Shown: positions 1-9,658 of the stretch, piece by piece
Position numbering within the stretch: position 1 is the first letter of the stretch
Layout: each line of letters opens with the position of its first letter
The notes under the pieces: generated by a model
Seen by the model: only the letters and a program-made list of their open reading frames with translations
What the model was told of the DNA's origin: nothing
Database searches by the model: none
NCBI GenBank assembly: GCA_028565635.1
Contig: JAOXYB010050968.1
Location: 1-11,704, forward strand
Origin: Phoronis ovalis
Lineage: Eukaryota > Phoronida > Phoronidae
Direction of reading: 5' to 3'
Length of the DNA: 11,704 nt
Program-made: the position numbers and the translations under genes

Positions 1-60
1 TCCTATATCGGTCTATATATACATGTGCCGCGCTTCAGGGTCACTTTTTTGGGCTACCAG

Positions 61-229
61 GATATTTCAGGGTGGGTATTTCAGGGTGGGTTTTTAAGAT
101 ATTTTAGAGTGGTATAGTTGAAGATTTTCCACAGCGTTTAAAGGAGACGAAAGAATTGGAAATGACCTTTTTTGTCATTTTTTTCTGGCAGCATGGAGAT
201 GATTTTTGGGGCCAAGGATATTTCAGGGT
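61..229 (+). repeat. Four copies of a GATATTTCAGGGTGG motif
   Basis: Copies lie at 61-76 and 77-90 (a perfect 14-bp tandem of TATTTCAGGGTGGG), at 98-112 (GATATTTTAGAGTGG, two mismatches) and at 217-229 (GATATTTCAGGGT). All are on the same strand and upstream of the TATA box at 267. The 51-73 and 208-229 segments also share flanking bases (GGGc..CCA.GGATATTTCAGGGT), so these look like duplicated units and not chance. They could be binding sites for a regulator or the decayed end of a repeat family; the sequence alone does not decide. Confidence 0.6.
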
Positions 230-266
230 AAGGGTTTGGAACCCTGCGCCTCACACCCCTACCTCA

Positions 267-300
267 TATAAAAGAGAGTGCCCCCCGGGACTAATATCAA
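267..300 (+). promoter_or_regulatory. Candidate TATA-box promoter
   Basis: TATAAAAG occupies 267-274, followed by a GC-rich patch (CCCCCCGGG, 281-289) and an initiator-like ATCAACC starting at 296, about 30 bp downstream of the TATA box as expected for an RNA polymerase II start. The next possible splice donor is GTATAA at 353, so exon 1 could be a short non-coding leader of about 55 bases. The first recognisable plus-strand exon is the VWC exon at 2687, which makes that gene the most likely target. The link is inferred only. Confidence 0.35.
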
Positions 301-352
301 CCATACTAGTTACTGGAGCTTGAAAACTTAACGCAAGTTCTGGAATTCGTCG

Positions 353-2497
353 ACGTATAATAATCTCTTATTTTACTTGTGTCAAAGTATGCTTTAATTA
401 CTATTAACCTGTGTCCTACTGCATGATTGATGTTTTATCGGTAAACTATATAATTATGCTTGTGACAAAGTTTCCTGTTTTATCACATTTATATCACGAA
501 ATATTTCGTAATGATGAATTATGTTTAGTCTACGTGCTTATGATTTTTATATATTCACTAAAAATAACTTAAAAGTGGAACATTATATTTAGATTATTTC
601 TTAATTAACTAAAAATATCATCCTACGCCTATCAATTACAAGAAGGTGCCAAAAAGGTTAAATATTTTCGATAATATTATCATCATTTGTGTCAAAATGA
701 ACTCTAGTTGTCATGTTGCAAAATGCCAAATCTTAATGCCCTACTCTGTCTATAAGTTATTTATTACCAAAGCATATTGTTTTAATAAGCATAAAAATTC
801 ATATATATTTTTTGGAAATTTGTGTGAAAATAATAAATTGTATTCGTATAAAATTAACAATTTAGTTAGAGAAAATGAATATGGATAGTCCATCTTCGCA
901 ATGTCAAGAAATTATCCTCAGAATATGTTCCTGAGTGTACGGAGAATGCTGAGAATTGAGGGATTGAGGAACGGCATATCAAAAAGTTTTCTCAAAGTTT
1001 CAATGTAATTTGTGTGCTGTAATTAGTTAAAATTATATTATTTGATAACATGCCTGTCATATCATCCCTCACTGAGATTCTTGAACTTTACCAGTGGTGT
1101 ATTCCGAAATCATAATTCTGTTCTCCTGTGATACTTGTTCAGGGACTTTTGTTTCCTTTTTAACCAAACCATGTGCGAATCAGAACATGATTTTGTTATT
1201 AGGATAGTGTCGAATAGTGGCCTACTTGTATAAAAGATATATAAAGAGCTTAGAATGTAGATATTGCATATCTTTTTGCGCAGAATAGTAGACAAAAATC
1301 AGACAGACATACCATCTCAAGTGCGCGTTGGTGGAACACTTCTGAATGTCACTTTAAAATAGTTTGAAATATACTTTATTGTTCACTGTGGGCTTATTTG
1401 TGTCGTGAGTCAAATTTGATATAGAACAGCTCATAGATATAATCTTGTTTATTAATATTACAAAGTCATCATGATGTAATTTGTACTTTTAAGACACGAT
1501 ATATCATAGATTATACATATCGCTCTTAAATATTTATGTTTGTTTACTTTAAACTGTTTTTTTGCGAACAAAGCATTTTGAAAGTGAAACAAGTCGGCTC
1601 AGTCTGGCCAAAGTTTGTGTTATATTTATGCATTTTTTCAAATTGACATATTTATTCCCGCTCAAATTCCCTAAGTGCTGACAAATTGTGTTTTTATAAG
1701 TTGTGACTTAATTTATTTAAGCATATTTAAAAATCTAATTGTTTTATATTTTTTTCCGAGTTATTGTTAAATACAAGCACTCAATTTGTTTTACGTATTT
1801 CTATATTTTTATTACTAAAGCCGATTAGTTTATTGATAGTATATACTGTTATAATTAACAGTAGTCTTCATAGTTTGTTTATCATAATTTATATAACTTA
1901 CATTATATTTAACCGAAAGCCTGCACTACTGAATATAAGTTGATATTTTCGTATATTGTATTTTAATAATGAAAACCATTTTGTGGCTTTTACCACTGCA
2001 AGATAAGAATTGTACATTCTAAAACATTAAATTAATCACACTATACAGTGTGTTAGAAGGGATCTCATTGGTATTGTGTCGTAACCTTCTGGATCATGGC
2101 CCATTATTCAATTTAATAACTTGTAAAGTTAGCAATATGTAATAATATAATTAATTTTTCCTTTAGCCTCTAGACAGGTTTCTATCCCGGTAGATTGCAA
2201 ATGAAAGATTTTGTAATTCGTGAGTTTACCCACTCAACAATATGGATGAATTACGCGCTTCGCAGAAAGAATAGCCGTGTGTGTATATAAACTAAAAATA
2301 AACACACACTTTCAGGAATAAAAAGTGTACTGTTCGAAAGTCATTTCTATGTAGTGCCTGGCCACAGGAATTTAAAGAAAGTTAACGTTTACGTGATAAT
2401 TTTGTGTCATTTGATATTTTATTCAATGGGATTGTCTATATATCAACTAGCACAGTAGCTTGGTTGGGTCTTTTGATTTTATTGCTCAAAAAGGGAA
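353..2497. other. AT-rich stretch with no supported gene
   Basis: I see only short ATG frames with no recognisable domain and no convincing pairing of splice sites with a signal peptide. A short plus-strand frame beginning at 1969 (MKTILWLLPLQ) resembles a start of a signal peptide but lacks a good splice acceptor and donor. A small inverted repeat (TACTGTT/AACAGTA) lies at 1844-1863. The stretch is most simply a large intron of the VWC gene or intergenic DNA. Confidence 0.5.
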
Positions 2498-2596
2498 TGT
2501 TTTTTCTCCCGAGTTGGCAATTTGTCAAAACATGTTGCTTTCTCGTATCTCCAGATGAGTGCCCCGATGGTATTTCCTTGTACTGTTACAATATAC

Positions 2597-2632
2597 AGTA
2601 TCTCAATAAATAAAAGTATCTCAATAAATAAA
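2597..2632 (+). repeat. 18-bp perfect tandem duplication
   Basis: AGTATCTCAATAAATAAA occurs at 2597-2614 and again at 2615-2632 without a mismatch. A shortened AATAAATAAA follows just downstream. It lies 55 bp before the acceptor of the VWC exon, close to where its branch point would be. The copies contain AATAAA in the sense orientation, but they sit upstream of a coding exon and so probably do not act as a poly(A) signal. Confidence 0.85.
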
Positions 2633-2686
2633 CAATTTGAATAAATAAATTGTAATTCATTAATTTTGTTTGATTTACAATTTCAG

Positions 2687-2901
2687 GCCCGACATGTAGA
2701 GCACCTAATGAACAGGTTATCAAAGATGGTGATACTGTACAAATAGATCCATGTACAAAATGTTTTTGTGACCGAAGCAGCTGGTTTGCACCGGAAGATG
2801 GTCGTGCGTCCTGCAGATTGGAACCGTGTATTATCAAATCGTGTGCCGTTGGGAAACGACGAAAATTTATCCGTGGAAAGTGCTGCCCTCTGTGCTTATA
2901 A
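2687..2901 (+). CDS. Terminal exon of a VWC-domain secreted protein (partial)
   Basis: The exon begins after a good acceptor (TTTACAATTTCAG) with two leading bases, so the preceding exon must end in phase 1. It then encodes 70 residues and stops with TAA. The residues carry ten cysteines in the von Willebrand factor type C order: one at residue 3, then C-x2-C-x-C (22, 25, 27), C-x4-C-x4-C (42, 47, 52) and CC-x2-C (65, 66, 69), ending CCPLCL. This is one whole VWC domain, found in extracellular proteins where it often mediates binding to growth factors of the BMP/TGF-beta class or matrix assembly. The domain ends at the stop codon, so here it is C-terminal. The 5' exons, including any signal peptide, were not identified. 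A frame ending at 2569 (GATG before GTATTT) has the right phase but no recognised content. Specific partner and gene name are unknown; a small single-VWC protein or the end of a larger multidomain protein are both possible. Confidence 0.8.
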
Positions 2902-3335
2902 AAATCGACCACAAGAAGGGAGGCAATAGAAATTTCGAGTAGTTTCAGTGGTACTCGAGGCTATTGTCGTTTAGATATAAACAGTCACAAGCCAGCTGGG
3001 TATACCTGTTTTGGAAAATAAGCGGCGTAGTTTCTTTAAAACAATATATTTGTTAAAAACAAAATAATGTTGTAATATATACATGGTAAGACAAAATATA
3101 TACAGCTTCTATAACATTCTAAAAACTCAGTATACCTCTATCATAAAACTTGTATGACATCTGTCGGTAAACAAATTTTACGATCAACAGTGCAGAATTA
3201 CTTTCTATCCAATATTGATAACTTGACCAGTGAAGGAATTAAATTTGGAGCATCAACATTTGTATTCATGGAAACATAATCCATGTTTGTCCAAAAAAAA
3301 ATCGTATTGTCTATTAATGATATTTTGTTCAGTTT
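2902..3335. other. Convergent 3' untranslated region
   Basis: This 434-bp stretch separates the stop codons of the VWC gene (+) and EFHC1 (-), which point toward each other. It must hold the 3' UTRs of both. I find no canonical AATAAA on either strand here. The minus strand offers only AATATA-type variants, and the transcripts could overlap. No coding signal was seen. Confidence 0.6.
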
Positions 3336-6300
3336 TTATGCACTTTCAATAAATCTTCTAAAGTCTTCTAAACTTATGTGTCCTTCTTCGTTTGTTGTAC
3401 ACATTGCCACCAGCTGTAAATAAAAGAAAAACGTTTAGTTAAACAATTCTATTAACTGTTATAACATGCTGAGGTTCAGACACTGTATATGTTCATGATA
3501 AGAAACAGTGGTGAGAACTGTCTCTTCCTTGTGCCATTTTTCAACTTGACAATGTAGTATCAAAATACAAGTTGATTTTTCAGGGGAAACAATGACTATT
3601 GCAATATTTATTAGTTCATGGGTGTATCTACACAAAATATCTATAATCAAACAATGTAAAATAATGAGGTCTCATTGATAAAAAAACATTCGTGTAAACT
3701 CCTTAAAAAGCTATAAATCTATAAACTCAGTTCACAAAAGAACTGAGTATTGTACTTATATATTTGAAATTGAACATATGCGATCTAGATTGTTGACGTT
3801 TTGTTCAATATGCTCAAACAATTGAGCCTATAGAAATGAGCCTAAAATAAACTTTTTTATGCTACTGTTGGGGAGGAGATATCATCGAAATATACTCTTT
3901 TCAAGCAATTGAAATAACAAATAAAATAATACTTACAGAATCCATAACATCATCATCCAAGGGTAACTGAAGTTGTTTACATCTATCTTTTAATTTTTGT
4001 TTATCAATATATCCTTGCCTGTCTGTGTCGAATTTTAAGAACAATTCATCAATTCTTGCCGTGCCTGTAATTCCAACTTTCTTAAGTTGACCTTTGACCT
4101 CATGTACTAATGTGTCTAAATCTCCAGCACTGCAAGAAAAAAATGCATTTGTTAAACTGAAATGTTTGTAAAACCCGTTGAAGAAATAGGAGTCATAACT
4201 AATTAATGCACTAATTAAAATGAGTTATATACAACTACTACAATTATATGTAGCAATGATATTAAAAGTAAGCCTAGATGAATTAATAAACAGGTGCTTC
4301 AACAAAAATCTAGAACAAAATTTCACATAAGGTCATTAGAGTAAAAGAAATAATACAATGCTATATTCTTAGAAAAATATTAAATGTACGGTAATAAGTA
4401 TAATACTAACGTTCTCTTAACGACCATTTGGCCACGAGCTATTTCCTGTGCCTGATTCTGCTGCGAAAGAGTTTGTCTAAGTGATTCCACTGTATCACTT
4501 GGAAATTGTTCGGGCATTTGTTCCATGACTTTAAGGACATATTCGTCGGCATTCGTTAAAACAAAACGATGACTGAACACTTCAATTGTAGAACCAATTC
4601 TAAAGTCTTGTGGCCCATAAAATTTTGGCCTGTCTGGGGTAGAACCCGGTTTTGATACTCTGGTACGTTCCAAGAATTTTCCTCCAATTATTCCAGAATT
4701 TCTTACTGGTGGTTCATAAATGGTCAGCATATCATCCGCCAGACGATAGGAAATAATAAAACGACGACCTTTGTCTTCAGGTTTTACACTGTCAAGGATG
4801 GCTTCAAATCGAAGAACTTTGTGATCATTCTCTAACATTTTGATAAAATCTTTTTTGGGTGGTTGTGGAATCAGAGACAGGCAAGATTGCATTGAATCTT
4901 CTAATGAACCAAAGTTGTTGTATGGTGGAATTTCCTAAAAGCAAAAATATAATTTTGTTACTTTAAATGTTTTATAGGGGCTAGTGTTATAGTTACATAA
5001 TCATGCTAACTTAAAATTAGTTATGATATTTTTGATGGCAAAATGTTGCAATGTATGGTGAAATGATTCTTCATCAGCAAAACCATGGTGAGATAATATT
5101 CCATCAAATGGTAAAACATAATATAAAGTTCTGGTAATTTAACTCACCATTTTTGGAACATCCTTAGCTTGTCCTTTAACATCTACAGCATTGAAATCGG
5201 TAATACCAAAATTTTTGTAGTAGAAAGCCTTGGTAAATTCATCGAAGTCATATATCAAGAAACGACGACCATAGATAAAAACAGTTTGTCCAATCATGAA
5301 GTCTTTTGGTGTAAAGTAATCACGAATTTCATGGTCAGTTAATTCCATAACAACTCCAGGGAATGATGATTTCACATTTCTACGATCTATTGGTACTTTA
5401 TGACGACCAATGAGAACTGGGAATGGATCACGTCCATCATTAGCAAGGTGAACTTCTCGGATTTCAAGTGTGTCATCAACTAGGTAGTACTGAAAGGAAA
5501 CAAACATGCTGATTGCAAATGCTTATAAATAAACGAGGATATATATGCATGTTTCAAAAAGTAGATACTGGATACCACATTTGAACTCATTTCTAATGAT
5601 TGAAAACAAGTGTTTTGCATCAACTGCACTTACGTGTATTAAAAATGGTCTCATTTCACCAAACATGGCGTCCCTGTCATCCCATACACAGTAAATCCGT
5701 AAAACCTTACGGTCCATCTCAATGAACTGCTTGAGTTTGTCAAATGATGATGGGGTATTGTAAAGTCTTGGTTTTGCAGCCTCAGCTCTCTTGTACAGGT
5801 ATGGATCCTCTGGTATAGCTTCTGGTTGGTTGACAACAATACCTTCACTGTCCAAGAAATCCTACAAACAAAATAACTAGGTTAATGACTATATGGATTC
5901 AACATAACCTAACTATGCAGTGCACTAAAAATATTTAAAATAGTTAAGACATATAACTGTAAGGTATTCCCATACAGAAATAAACATACATATGACGACC
6001 ATATGCTTTATAAAGCAAACCTGCATGGTTTCATTGTTTGGGGATGCTTTCAAAGATAAATAACACCTGACTGTTAATTTCATTGAGCTGTGTCAAATTT
6101 TGTTTTGAAAACTGCAACATTTTTAATATCTAGTACAATATAACATATATACTGAAACAAAATCAATGTTTTTTGATAAACTTACACTTGTCCACTTATC
6201 GCAGTTTGTGATGTGGAATACTTTTCCATAAAATGTTACGTTGTCACCAATGTTAATATCTTTCCAGTGCCAATGATCACCAACATCATTTTTGGGTAAT

Positions 6301-7411
6301 CTTTGACGTTTGATCAGTTTTCCTTGTGGCATTCCACTATTTTCTCGAACTGGTTCAACAACGGCAATACTGTCGTCTTCTAAGTAATAATAAATATCTA
6401 CGGGTCGCACTCTGTAATATTCGTTAGGAGATTCGTGTACTGTCTGCTTAAAATAGGCATTGAAGCGAAGTACCTATGAAAGGAAACAAATTTTAGTGTG
6501 TGATATGACAGATATTGTATTAACAAGATGTTTTAAGACTAACAAACAATTCATTCAAACCTAGGCACCTTCTATATAAAACAAATTAATTCATCATGAC
6601 AGTATTTATACAAAACAGCATTTTGTTGTACAAATACTACCAAGTACCTGTTATATTAGAAAAAAACAGCAAAATTATAGTTTGTGAATGTATTATTGTC
6701 TTTTGTAAAACCAAGTTAGTTTTTGCCTCATAGTGAACTTGACAAAAAGAAACTGCTTTCTACAATAGGTACAAATTCAAATGGTTTTTATCACACATTG
6801 ATTGTAAGTGACCAACCTTACCTTTTTATCCCAAGCAACATGTGCTGGTATGAAATCTTCTGGTGGAGCTTGTTTGGCCTGTCCATATGTTAGAGTAGGC
6901 TTGAAGTTAGCCAACTCGTCTAATTCTTGTTCACTTAGCTGATTATGGTGGATCGGATCCCCACCAAGTCCTACCTCAGGTCGTTTCTGTACTGCATAAC
7001 CATTTTTATAGTCCAGTGTCTGACTGATATGAAATCGAGTTTTCTAAAATAAAGCATGGTATCTTAAAAATTTGATACAAAAATGCATGAATTCGGTAAA
7101 TTACGATAAAGGTCTGCTGCCAGTAAGGATCCGAGTAAGTTTCCTATTGTAACTAAGTTTTGTGAAGCTACTGCAGCAAACGCTCATTTTGTTCAAGCAA
7201 AGAAAACAGATTTTTTAAAAATTATCGATCACCTTGCTAGCTTATACAGAACTTAGTCCACCTGCTAACTTAAATCTAGTTCGGTGTGCCAAAATTCTAT
7301 CACGGAGTTTTTCAGCTAATAAAAACAATTATTATCTTTCTTTTTAGTATCTACTACACTTACTGTCGGATCTCTAAATGTGTTGCCAGGTAGAAACGGT
7401 AGTCCTTCCAT
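3336..7411 (-). CDS. EFHC1: EF-hand domain-containing protein 1 (EFHC1, myoclonin-1), eight exons, complete
   Basis: Joined exons on the minus strand are 7364-7411, 6822-7043, 6186-6473, 5634-5861, 5148-5489, 4411-4934, 3937-4129 and 3336-3413, giving 1,923 nt and 640 residues, the length of human EFHC1. Every junction has GT-AG ends. All are phase 0 except exon 6/7, which splits a Thr codon (donor GTTAGT, a weaker form). The start [12 protein letters not shown] matches the family's conserved N-terminus and has A at -3 and G at +4. DM10 domains lie at about residues 90-190, 237-352 and 414-512. Typical stretches are [28 protein letters not shown] and [13 protein letters not shown]. The C-terminal EF-hand has loop [12 protein letters not shown] (585-596) with Lys where the Ca-binding Glu should be, so it is probably weak or non-binding. 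DM10/EFHC proteins bind microtubules and line the inside of the A-tubule of ciliary doublets, as Rib72 does in Chlamydomonas; human EFHC1 is linked to juvenile myoclonic epilepsy. EFHC2 was considered, but the start and N-terminal spacing fit EFHC1 better. Introns of 320-523 bp contain no gene I can see. Confidence 0.95.
3725..3748. repeat. Perfect 9-bp inverted repeat in EFHC1 intron 7
   Basis: ACTCAGTTC (3725-3733) and GAACTGAGT (3740-3748) are exact reverse complements around the 6-base loop ACAAAA. The stem would form in either DNA strand or in the EFHC1 pre-mRNA. It lies about 190 bases downstream of the exon 7 donor and well away from the exon 8 acceptor. No mobile-element hallmarks were seen next to it. 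Confidence 0.7.
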
Positions 7412-7682
7412 CTTATCGTGTGTGAAATTACCTCAATACAGCACAAACGTTTCAATATTAGTGACTGCACGGCACAACAATGATATGTATAGTTGTTGCT
7501 ACGTTGCCAATAATCTCCAAGCAAACAATGACGTCACAGTCACGCATTCCGAAACGAGATCGAGAGCTAATATAGTTTTGTTGTTTTCATTGTCACAAGA
7601 GCTCTACTACTACTTCCGATGTTTTCGAATTTTACCGCGATGGTATTATTTAAAATCTGATTAATTTTAAAGCTCGTTAGCG
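7412..7682. promoter_or_regulatory. Putative bidirectional promoter between EFHC1 and a plus-strand gene
   Basis: Only 271 bp separate two start codons that point away from each other. The interval holds a palindromic cAMP-response element TGACGTCA at 7529-7536, a CCAAT box at 7507-7511, and two tandem GTTGCY half-sites at 7495-7500 and 7503-7508 (GTTGCT, GTTGCC). GTTGCC is the half-site of the RFX X-box that drives many ciliary genes, but a full inverted X-box is not present here. There is no TATA box. The layout is a common one for ciliary genes; shared use by both genes is inferred. Confidence 0.5.
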
Positions 7683-8675
7683 ATGGGAGGAAATCGAGAC
7701 GTAGGTTTCTTGTTTTCTTTGTGCACAGTCTATATTATTGCCATCATCTGATGTGTACTTTCGCATTTTTGTAGTGTTTTGCTGGTTATTCCTATAATGG
7801 GAATAATGAGTAACGTTCATTTTGTGTGTCCGGGTGTGGCGAATCTATAAACATTGTATTTTCGATATTTCGTTTAACTGTTTAACATATATCATTATCT
7901 AAAGGTGTTAAAAGGATGATTATAAATTGATTTATATTACAGATTCAGCTGACAGGGTTTGTCTCCGTAACTGATCCAAAGACCAGACACAAACAAAACG
8001 TAAAAATGATTCTTGCACCAGAATCTTTGGTGCTCCAAGTTGCCCAGAAAGAGGTGGGTGTAAACGATTATATCAACGTATTCTTTATATGGCTACAGCC
8101 TACAGGTCGTAGATTTATGCTATCTCAGTTGCTGAAAGATATTTAAAAGAAATGGAATTGAATAGAAATACCTAAGGTGTATGACTATATATTTCATACT
8201 ATTAAAACAAGTTCAGCGTATTTCAGAATCTAAATCCTATGATGCTATTGTATCACAAGCAGTAAGCTGTCGTATTGTATTAGTAAATCTGTATGCTTAT
8301 GCAGCATGGTCATCCAAGCCTCGATAGATACACAGTCCCCAATGTTAAGAGCCTCATTTAATCCTTGAAAGTCGTATTCAAACCCGGAAATGAACCTGAG
8401 ACCTTTTATATGCCAGGTGGATTTGCTATCCACTACATCATTACTGTCCTTGTAGTGAAATGTGTCCGCAGAACCAACACTTGTAAGACTGCTAAATGTT
8501 TGTGTTAACTATAATATTAAGATGCAACTTTATTTTCTAGGTTTCCACGTCTCATTTAGACTGGATAGAAATGTTTCGTGTGCCATTAGTTTGTGCAAAT
8601 ATTACACAATATGCAACAGGAGCCACAAGTTCTTGGTATGTTAAATTTAAAAAATGTCTATCTGCTGTCTTGTAA
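7683..8675 (+). CDS. Unrecognised plus-strand gene, first exons (partial)
   Basis: Exon 1 runs 7683-7700 (MGGNRD, with G at both -3 and +4) and ends at donor GTAGGT. Exon 2 runs 7943-8053, 37 codons with acceptor TATATTACAG and donor GTGGGT. Exon 3 starts at 8541 after TTTATTTTCTAG. Both junctions are phase 0, and only this frame stays open through exon 2. The peptide includes VSVTDPKTRHKQ, VKMILAPESLVLQ and DWIEMFRVPLVC. Exon 3 may end at a strong donor GTATGT (8636), with further exons outside what I could find, or read on to TAA at 8673-8675, giving an 87-residue protein. I do not recognise a family or a signal peptide. It sits head-to-head with EFHC1, so co-expression, possibly in ciliated cells, is a guess. 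Codon content and splice sites argue for a real gene. A decayed gene fragment remains possible. Confidence 0.45.
8370..8447 (-). mobile_element. tRNA-derived SINE head (Pol III A and B boxes)
   Basis: On the minus strand, TGATGTAGTGG (8430-8440) fits the tRNA A box and GGTTCATTTCC (8386-8396) fits the B box. Their starts are 44 bases apart, the spacing of A and B boxes in a tRNA without a long variable arm. The T-stem pairs only in part and the acceptor arms do not pair, so this is a decayed tRNA-like head and not a working tRNA. The SINE body would run toward lower coordinates, perhaps to about 8220, but its end is not visible. It lies in an intron of the plus-strand gene. The family is not recognised. 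Confidence 0.5.
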
Positions 8676-9658
8676 AAAAGCATTGTAAAATGGAAGACAA
8701 CTTGTAACGTGTTATATCATCAAAGATGTAATCCAGATCATAGAGATGCTGAGAATGCTACATTGTGTTAGTCTGTTTTTTCCTACCACTGCCTGGGCTT
8801 TGTTGCTGTAAAAAAATTAATGACATACGTTAAGAAGAGGAGAATTAGTATTAGAATCAGTTATGGGAAAAGTTGCAGTGTATCACAATTTTGGCTATCT
8901 AGGATTGCGATCTGGATAGATCGCACTCATCACTGATCCTGCTTGTTTGCAATTGATATACATTTCAGAACCAATCTAAGAGGAAGATTTATTTAATCAA
9001 AACTTGTTGTACATACTACGTCTACAATTATGATACCTGAAATAGCATGAAGTATAATTTGTGAATGTGGGGGGGGGGTTAATGACATTTTCCAGAGGTT
9101 CGGATAAGCGGGTTACAGACACAGGTGCTAACATATATCCAAAATACCGTTCTCAAAAGTACATGTAAGCTTCATTTTCAAACTACAAAAAATTGTAAAT
9201 AATGTCAAGGCAGTTAAAAGTTCGTACATAAGCCCTAGGACTTACTTTCTGGAAAATACACTAATAAAATGTGGTTTACATAATTATGCAAATTTAGTGT
9301 TCAGAAAATATATATGTCCGCATATTTGATTAGCAGTAGTTGAGTAAATACTAGTTCTAAAATGTACTATGTATAAATCAAACAGAAATTTGCAAAGAAA
9401 AACCACCTCAAAATCCCCATATTGCTATTTATTATCAAAATCTGATAAAAGTGAAATATGTTTTGTTAACAATATGCCTAGGGATATTGTTATGCATTCT
9501 TAAAGCAAAATGGAATAATCCTTTCAGAACTTCAATAAAATATGGTTGTCACAACTTAAAACTTGTTTCGCCGAAATATGTGAAATGGGATGCTCTATTA
9601 TTATAGTCATACCCCTATTACTTAATATTGTAACAAGAAATTAAGAACAGGTCAGACA
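8676..9658. other. Non-coding AT-rich stretch, no gene seen
   Basis: Neither strand holds a coding frame with a recognisable domain. An acceptor-like site (ACATTTCAG) ends at 8968, but joining it to the 8635 exon end gives an immediate TGA. The stretch carries a hairpin at 8906-8925 and a run of ten G at 9069-9078. It is either a long intron of the plus-strand gene or intergenic DNA. Confidence 0.5.
8906..8925. repeat. Perfect 8-bp hairpin with 4-base loop
   Basis: TGCGATCT (8906-8913) and AGATCGCA (8918-8925) are exact reverse complements around GGAT. A further pair, AGGAT at 8901-8905 and ATCCT at 8936-8940, could extend it with an internal bulge of ten bases. The stem is GC-richer than the surrounding sequence. 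Its function is unknown. Confidence 0.7.

Noticed and set aside
646-888. 80-residue plus-strand frame
   Set aside because: AT-rich low-complexity composition, no domain and no transcript context; expected by chance.
2404-2497. Hydrophobic stretch in a plus frame (VAWLGLLILLL)
   Set aside because: No ATG in frame ahead of it and no acceptor. The segment is most likely chance T-rich sequence.
2586-2912. 108-residue minus-strand frame
   Set aside because: It is antisense to the VWC exon, whose ten-cysteine pattern is clearly the real coding strand.
5651-5848. 65-residue minus-strand frame over EFHC1 exon 4
   Set aside because: Out-of-frame shadow of the EFHC1 exon.
7380-7664. 94-residue plus-strand frame
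   Set aside because: It is antisense to EFHC1 exon 1 and spans the promoter; no domain seen.
8245-8433. 62-residue minus-strand frame
   Set aside because: It overlaps the SINE head with A and B boxes and shows no protein family signal.
8370-8447. Functional tRNA gene
   Set aside because: Acceptor and T-stem pairing fail, so only the promoter boxes survive.
8969-9000. Exon 4 of the plus-strand gene after ACATTTCAG
   Set aside because: Joining it to the exon ending at 8635 creates an immediate TGA, and the other frames stop at once.
9069-9078. G10 run as a G-quadruplex
   Set aside because: A single homopolymer without further G tracts nearby; probably a slippage product.
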